A stretch of DNA of 64,000 bases from an uncultured Eubacteriales bacterium (GTDB lineage: Bacteria; Bacillota; Clostridia; Oscillospirales; Oscillospiraceae), in contig CAKTSK010000004.1 of assembly GCA_934597725.1 (NCBI GenBank), positions 1-64,000 on the forward strand, written 5' to 3'. Position 1 is the first letter of the stretch. Each line of letters opens with the position of its first letter. The notes beneath the pieces are model-generated. The model searched no databases and was not told the origin of the DNA. It was given only the letters and a program-made list of their open reading frames with translations. Positions 59,667 through 64,000 of the stretch are shown here, in pieces. The position numbers and the translations under genes were made by a program.

Positions 59667-60605
59667 ATGGACAAGAGCAAGAATGGGATCCTGTTGGAGA
59701 CCGGGACCAACGAGATCGAGATCATGGAATTTACGATAGACGGCAACCTGTATGGCATCAACGTGGCCAAGGTGCGGGAGGTCATGGTATCCGCGCCGGT
59801 GCGGTCCATGCCCCATTCCCATCCCGCTGTGGAGGGGATCTTCAAGCCGCGGGACACGGTGATCACCGTGGTGGACCTGCCCCGCTACCTGCTGGGCAAG
59901 GACTTTGAGAACCAGGAAAAGGACCTGTTTATCGTCACCAACTTCAACAAGATGTACATCGCCTTCCGGGTCCACACGGTGGTGGGCATCGTGCGCATGT
60001 CCTGGCGGGACATCCAAAAGCCGGACAACACCATCTCCGGCGGCAAGGAGGGCGTGGCCACGGGCATCGCCCAGTATGGGGACGATCTGATCACCATTCT
60101 GGACTTTGAAAAAATCACCGCGGACATCGCCCCCCAGAGTACCATCCAGCTGGAAGAGGTGGAAAAGCTGAAGAACCGGCGGGAATGCACCCTGCCCATC
60201 TGGATCGCAGAGGACTCTGTCCTGCTCAGCAAGATCATCGAGGAGGCCCTCACCACCGCCGGCTATGGCAACATCCGCCCCTTCCCCAACGGCCAGGAGC
60301 TGTGGGACGCCCTGGGGCAGGTCAAGCAGGAGGGAGACCCGGAGGAGCAAGTCTCTCTGATCATCACCGACCTGGAGATGCCTCAGATGGACGGCCACCG
60401 CCTGACCAAGCTCATCAAGACCGACAGCGCCCTGCAAAAGATCCCGGTGGTGATCTTCTCCTCCCTGATCTCCCGGGAAATGTGGGTCAAGGGCAAGGAA
60501 GTGGGGGCCGACGAGCAGCTGAGCAAGCCGGAGATCGGCCACCTGGTAGAGGTTATCGACCGCCTGCTGGAAAAGAAGGCAGCGCAGGAGAGAAAGGGAT
60601 ACTGA
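59667..60605 (+). CDS. cheV: CheV-type coupling protein with receiver domain
   Basis: The ATG at 59667 follows GGGGGAG by 9 bases; 312 residues. A CheW-like domain (EFTIDGNLYGINVAKVREVM, IFKPRDTVITVVDLPRYLL) precedes a receiver domain with IAEDSVLL and phospho-Asp in IITDLEMPQMDGH. It couples receptors to CheA, with phosphorylation tuning coupling. Confidence 0.93.
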   Translation: MDKSKNGILLETGTNEIEIMEFTIDGNLYGINVAKVREVMVSAPVRSMPHSHPAVEGIFKPRDTVITVVDLPRYLLGKDFENQEKDLFIVTNFNKMYIAFRVHTVVGIVRMSWRDIQKPDNTISGGKEGVATGIAQYGDDLITILDFEKITADIAPQSTIQLEEVEKLKNRRECTLPIWIAEDSVLLSKIIEEALTTAGYGNIRPFPNGQELWDALGQVKQEGDPEEQVSLIITDLEMPQMDGHRLTKLIKTDSALQKIPVVIFSSLISREMWVKGKEVGADEQLSKPEIGHLVEVIDRLLEKKAAQERKGY

Positions 60606-60606
60606 C

Positions 60607-61911
60607 ATGAGCAACAAGTACATCGTTCGCCAGCCCATCAAAGACCGGGACAACAAGATCATCGGCTACGAGATCCAGTACCACGGCGAGAATGAGGCCT
60701 TCGGCGCGGGAGACCGGAACGCCGACACCACCGATTTCGCCGCCGCCGACACCATCTATAACTTCCTCACCATGAACACGGACAAGGTGTTGCGGGGGTC
60801 CCTGAACTTCATGACCTTCACCACCACCCTGCTCATGAAAAAGACCCCCAAGCTCTTTGACAAGGCCGATCTGGTCATCCAGATCGACGACAGCGTGCTC
60901 ATCCACCCCCTGGCCATGCACTTTATCCAGCAGTACGCCAAGGAGGGCTACCGCATCGCGGTCAACGAGTTTGAGTTCTCCCCCCGCTATCTGGCGGCCC
61001 TGGACAGCATCGACTACATCAAGCTCAACTTCAAGACGCTCACCGAGAACGCCCTGAAGAACATCATCGACATCGCCCACAGCATGGACAAGAAGTGCGT
61101 GGCCACCGGCATCGACGATGAAAAGCGCTATCAGCTGGCCCTCAAGCTGGGGGTGGACGCCCTGGAGGGCACCTATGTGGCCGAGCAGCTGACCATCAAG
61201 ACCCACAACAGCGGCTACCTGCAGAGCAACTTCTTCCGCCTGATGGTGGCCGTGACCAAGGACGAGGCCGACATCGAGGAGATCGAGGAGATCATCTCCG
61301 TGGACGCCACCCTCACCTATGGCCTGCTGAAAATGGCCAACTCCTACTACTTCGCCCCCCACCACCGGGTGACCACCGTGCGCCAGGCGGTGATGACCAT
61401 GGGCCTGACGGAGCTGCGGCAGTGGGTCTATCTGCTCAGCGCCAGCAACGTGGAGAACCAGATGGAGGAGGGGGCCGAGGAGTTCCTGAAGCTCTCCTTC
61501 ATGCGGGCCACCTTCTGCAGCAAGCTCATGAGCTACGCCAAGGACATGCCCATTGCCAAGCAGGACGCCTACCTCATGGGCATGTTCTCCACCCTGAACT
61601 ACCTCATCGACGCGCCCCTGCAGGACATTCTGGCCCAGATCCCCATGGTCCCGGAGGTCCAGGAGGCCCTGCTGCACCAGACCGGCCGCTGCGGGATGCT
61701 CTATCAGCTGGCCATCAGCTACGAGCGGGCGGACTGGGCGAAGATCGACGCCCTGGCCAACGAGCTGGCCGTGCCCACCAATCTGCTCACCAGCATCTAT
61801 TTCGGATGCATGGAAGAGGTCAACCAGATCTGGCGGGAGATCATGGAGCCCAGCCAGCGCGCCGGCGTGCCCGCAGACGAGGCCATTGCACCGGAGGAGC
61901 CCCAGGCTTGA
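60607..61911 (+). CDS. EAL-like/HDOD-domain regulatory protein, EAL degenerate
   Basis: The 434-residue protein has an N-terminal EAL-fold half (KYIVRQPIKDRDNKIIGYEIQYH, IAVNEFEFS, DYIKLNF). The EAL and metal-binding acidic motifs are not preserved, so phosphodiesterase activity is unlikely. The C-terminal HDOD half (SVDATLTYGLLKMANSYYFAPHHRVTTVRQAVMTMGLTELRQW) fits YuxH-type proteins. It starts 1 base after cheV stop. Probably a signal adaptor at the end of the operon; ligand unknown. Confidence 0.85.
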   Translation: MSNKYIVRQPIKDRDNKIIGYEIQYHGENEAFGAGDRNADTTDFAAADTIYNFLTMNTDKVLRGSLNFMTFTTTLLMKKTPKLFDKADLVIQIDDSVLIHPLAMHFIQQYAKEGYRIAVNEFEFSPRYLAALDSIDYIKLNFKTLTENALKNIIDIAHSMDKKCVATGIDDEKRYQLALKLGVDALEGTYVAEQLTIKTHNSGYLQSNFFRLMVAVTKDEADIEEIEEIISVDATLTYGLLKMANSYYFAPHHRVTTVRQAVMTMGLTELRQWVYLLSASNVENQMEEGAEEFLKLSFMRATFCSKLMSYAKDMPIAKQDAYLMGMFSTLNYLIDAPLQDILAQIPMVPEVQEALLHQTGRCGMLYQLAISYERADWAKIDALANELAVPTNLLTSIYFGCMEEVNQIWREIMEPSQRAGVPADEAIAPEEPQA

Positions 61912-61935
61912 CCGGCCTGTCCTGAGAAAACCCAA

Positions 61936-61985
61936 ACGGCCCCGGCCGACAGGAAACTTCCTGTCGGTCGGGGCCGTGTTTTGTT
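61936..61985 (+). terminator. Intrinsic terminator of the flagellar operon
   Basis: A stem of about 19 bp (CGGCCCCGGCCGACAGGAA paired with its complement, one mismatch) and a 2-base inner loop is followed by GTTTTGTT. It lies 24 bases after the last stop codon. Confidence 0.88.
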
Positions 61986-61998
61986 GCGCCGGGACCCG

Positions 61999-62036
61999 AC
62001 AAAGGACGGTACGGCCGAAGCCGTACCGTCCTTTGT
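61999..62036 (-). terminator. Stem-loop after the leftward aldehyde dehydrogenase gene
   Basis: A perfect 17-bp stem with a CGAA tetraloop (TTCG on the minus strand), 32 bases after the aldehyde dehydrogenase stop. The minus-strand end has TTTGT but no longer T-run. It faces the operon terminator. Confidence 0.75.
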
Positions 62037-62068
62037 ATGCTGTGATGGTGGGCGCGGAGCGCAGCGGC

Positions 62069-63550
62069 TCAGTGCTCGTACCAGCCCACGGGGCCGGGGG
62101 TGAGGTTGATGTTGACCTGCTTGATCTCCTGGTATTCCTCCAGGCCGTGCACGCCAAGCTCCCGGCCGATGCCGGACATCTTGTAGCCGCCCCAGGGCGC
62201 TTCGTTGAAGGTGGGGTTGAAGGCGTTGACCCAGGTGATGCCCGCCCGGACTTCCTTGACCACCCGCAGAGCGCGCTCCAGCTGGTGGGTAAAGACGCCG
62301 CCGGCCAGACCGTAATCGGTGTCGTTGGCCAGGGCAATGGCCTCTTCCTCGGTCTTGAAGGTCTGGATGGTGACCACCGGCCCGAAGATCTCTTCCCGCA
62401 CGATGGTCATGTCGGGGGTGCAGTTGTCAAAGATGGTGGGCCGCATGAAGTAGCCCTTGGCGCACTCGCCCTCGGTGTAGCGCTCGCCGCCGCAGACCAG
62501 GGTGGCGCCCTCTTCGATGCCCTTCTTCACATAGCCCATGACGTCGTTGAGCTGCCCCTCGCTGACCAGGGGACCCATGTCCGGGTTATCCAGGGGGTTG
62601 CCGATGGTCATGGCGTTGGCCCGCTCGGCAAAGCGCTTGACGAAGGCGTCGTGGATGCTCTCCTCAATGATGATCCGGGACCCGGCGCAGCAGACCTCGC
62701 CCTGGTTGAAGAAAATGCCGATCATGGCCCACTCCACGGCGGCCTCCAGATCCACGTCGGCGAAGATGATGTTGGGGGACTTGCCGCCCAGCTCCAGGCC
62801 GATCTTCTTCACGTTGCTGGCCGCGCAGCGCATGATGCTCTGGCCCACGGCGGTGGAGCCGGTGAGGGTGACCATGCCGATGTCCTTGTGGGAGGCCAGG
62901 GCCTCGCCCACGGAGCCGCCCGGCCCCAGGATCAGGTTGGCAGCGCCGGCGGGGACGCCGGCCTCAGCCAGGATCTCGAACATCTTCACGTTGGACATGA
63001 CGGCGTTGGAGGCGGGCTTGAAGATGATGCTGTTGCCCGCAGCCAGGGCGGGGGCGATCTTCCAGGACCCCATGACGAAGGGGAAGTTCCAGGCGCTGAT
63101 GAGGGCGACCACGCCCACCGGCTCATGGATGGTGAAGGAGTGCATCTTGCCAAAGCCCTCGTTCACGTCATACACGCCGCCGTAGGGGGCCTTGATCAGG
63201 CCGGCATAGTAGCGGTAGCAGTGCAGGGCGTCGTCCACGTCGCCCTCGGCCTCCCGCAGGGGCTTGCCCATGTCCATGGACTCGATGCGGGCCAGCTCAT
63301 CCCGATACTTGTCGATGAGGTCGGCGATCTTCAGCAGGATGTCGCCCCGGGTCTGGCTGTCCATGTCCCGCCAGTCGCGGGTCTCATAGAAGGACTTCTT
63401 GGCGGCGGCCACGGCCCGCTCCACGTCGTCCTGGTTGGACTGGACGACCTCGGCCAGGATCTCGCCGTTGGCGGGGTTATAGGTGGGGCTGGTCTTACCG
63501 GTGAGGCTGTCTACCCACTCACCGTTGATGTAGTTTTTACAGATCTTCAT
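62069..63550 (-). CDS. NAD(P)-dependent aldehyde dehydrogenase
   Basis: The 493-residue enzyme has the catalytic glutamate in KIGLELGGKSPNI, the catalytic cysteine in NQGEVCCAGSRI and WNFPFVMGSWKIAPALAAGN for cofactor binding. The C-terminus (WGGYKMSGIGRELG) fits the betaine-aldehyde / gamma-aminobutyraldehyde group. It oxidises an aldehyde to the acid. The gene just upstream on the same strand is a class III aminotransferase, which would supply such an aldehyde from a diamine or amino acid. AGGAG precedes the ATG. Confidence 0.9.
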   Translation of the reverse strand: MKICKNYINGEWVDSLTGKTSPTYNPANGEILAEVVQSNQDDVERAVAAAKKSFYETRDWRDMDSQTRGDILLKIADLIDKYRDELARIESMDMGKPLREAEGDVDDALHCYRYYAGLIKAPYGGVYDVNEGFGKMHSFTIHEPVGVVALISAWNFPFVMGSWKIAPALAAGNSIIFKPASNAVMSNVKMFEILAEAGVPAGAANLILGPGGSVGEALASHKDIGMVTLTGSTAVGQSIMRCAASNVKKIGLELGGKSPNIIFADVDLEAAVEWAMIGIFFNQGEVCCAGSRIIIEESIHDAFVKRFAERANAMTIGNPLDNPDMGPLVSEGQLNDVMGYVKKGIEEGATLVCGGERYTEGECAKGYFMRPTIFDNCTPDMTIVREEIFGPVVTIQTFKTEEEAIALANDTDYGLAGGVFTHQLERALRVVKEVRAGITWVNAFNPTFNEAPWGGYKMSGIGRELGVHGLEEYQEIKQVNINLTPGPVGWYEH

Positions 63551-63632
63551 AGAAAACTCTCCTATCAGTCACAGCGCGAAACGGGGCCCGCGCAGGTTAC
63601 ACGGAATGATGGTCTATGACGGGGACAGAGGC

Positions 63633-64000
63633 TCAGAGGCCGCAGACTTCCTTGGCCTTGGCGGTGGCCTTTTCGGAGGCGTCCAGGATCTTGGCGATCT
63701 CCTCGGGGGTCAGGGAAGCGGGGGGCTCGAAGCGGATGCTCTTGGAGTTGTTCAGGGTGCCGGAGATGATGACGTGCTGGTTGTACATCTCCTTGGAGAA
63801 CTCATAGCCGTACTCGTCGGCGAAGAACTCCACGGCCATCATGAGGCCCACGCCGCGGACTTCCTTGATGACGGTGGGATACTTGGCCTGAATGGCTTCC
63901 AGACCGGCCTTGATCTGGGCGCCCTTCTCCCGGGCCTGACCGGGGATGTCGTTCTTCAGCTGCAGGTCCAGGGCGGCGATGGCAGCGGCGCAGCAGACGG
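63633..64000 (-). CDS. Class III aminotransferase, C-terminal part only
   Basis: The reading frame stays open to the window edge, so the N-terminus and the PLP-lysine region are missing. The visible end reads CAAAIAALDLQLKND, then VRGVGLMMAVEFF, NQHVIISGTLNNSKSIRFEPPASLT, matching the ends of ornithine/putrescine/GABA-type class III aminotransferases. It lies 82 bases upstream of the aldehyde dehydrogenase, suggesting a two-step pathway. The exact substrate cannot be told from this part. Confidence 0.82.
   Translation of the reverse strand, partial: VCCAAAIAALDLQLKNDIPGQAREKGAQIKAGLEAIQAKYPTVIKEVRGVGLMMAVEFFADEYGYEFSKEMYNQHVIISGTLNNSKSIRFEPPASLTPEEIAKILDASEKATAKAKEVCGL

Noticed and set aside
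60607..61911. Active c-di-GMP phosphodiesterase
   Set aside because: The EAL motif and the acidic metal ligands are missing; only the fold pattern and the HDOD domain remain.
1..64000. rRNA or tRNA genes
   Set aside because: None seen: no rRNA-like stretches and no cloverleaf with a TTCGA-type T-loop noticed in the intergenic regions.

Overview
The window is a high-GC, monoderm (Gram-positive type) motility and chemotaxis locus, probably from an anaerobic gut-type Clostridia of the Oscillospirales kind. That assignment is inference. It rests on the absence of outer-ring genes flgH and flgI, a FliY-type switch protein with CheC domains, a CheC/CheD/CheV adaptation system, a FliW-CsrA pair, S-layer-homology surface proteins, a bacteriohemerythrin and strongly GC-biased third codon positions.

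Layout. 1-3.1 kb: a small membrane protein with its own promoter, then a leftward ParA ATPase / ComFB-domain protein / DsrE-family group. 3.3-6.6 kb: fliD, fliS and a FliT-like chaperone. 6.7-9.3 kb: a leftward C39 peptidase, then an FtsE-like ABC ATPase and a lipoprotein. 9.4-13.6 kb: hemerythrin, a chemoreceptor and flagellin. 13.7-14.6 kb: a RelB/YoeB toxin-antitoxin cassette between two copies of a terminator-plus-palindrome repeat. 14.7-19.9 kb: flgM, flgN, flgK, flgL, a DUF6470 gene, fliW, csrA and a YjfB-like gene. 20.0-24.5 kb: cheA-cheW-cheR-cheB, leftward. 24.7-27.0 kb: a hook-length-control-like protein, a free FlhB C-terminal domain (FlhX type) and a PilZ protein. 27.0-35.6 kb: two giant S-layer-homology proteins. 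36.0-61.9 kb: a large basal-body, export, switch, motor and chemotaxis operon from flgB to an EAL/HDOD protein. 62.0-64.0 kb: a leftward aldehyde dehydrogenase and a truncated class III aminotransferase, unrelated to motility.

How it works together. A sigma-A-like promoter precedes flgB and probably drives the early operon, which ends with the flagellar sigma factor (fliA/sigD), rod, CheC/D/V and regulatory genes. Five sites matching a CTTA(A/T)-N14/15-G(C/A/T)CGAT pattern lie before fliD, hemerythrin/receptor, fliC, flgM and cheA. These look like the late, sigma-28-dependent class, under control of the anti-sigma factor FlgM encoded here. The fliC leader carries a GGA-loop hairpin and a GGA-rich Shine-Dalgarno, the expected target of the CsrA encoded here with its antagonist FliW.

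Most notable observations: a ParA-ComFB pair with a long 13-residue repeat linker; FliY with two internal copies of a FliM-type CheY-docking motif; localised AT-richer islands in the exposed domains of FliC, FliD, FlgK, FlgE and both S-layer proteins; an open frame running from the chemoreceptor through the fliC promoter into flagellin, probably because of a C-tract indel; and the toxin-antitoxin cassette bounded by duplicated terminators.
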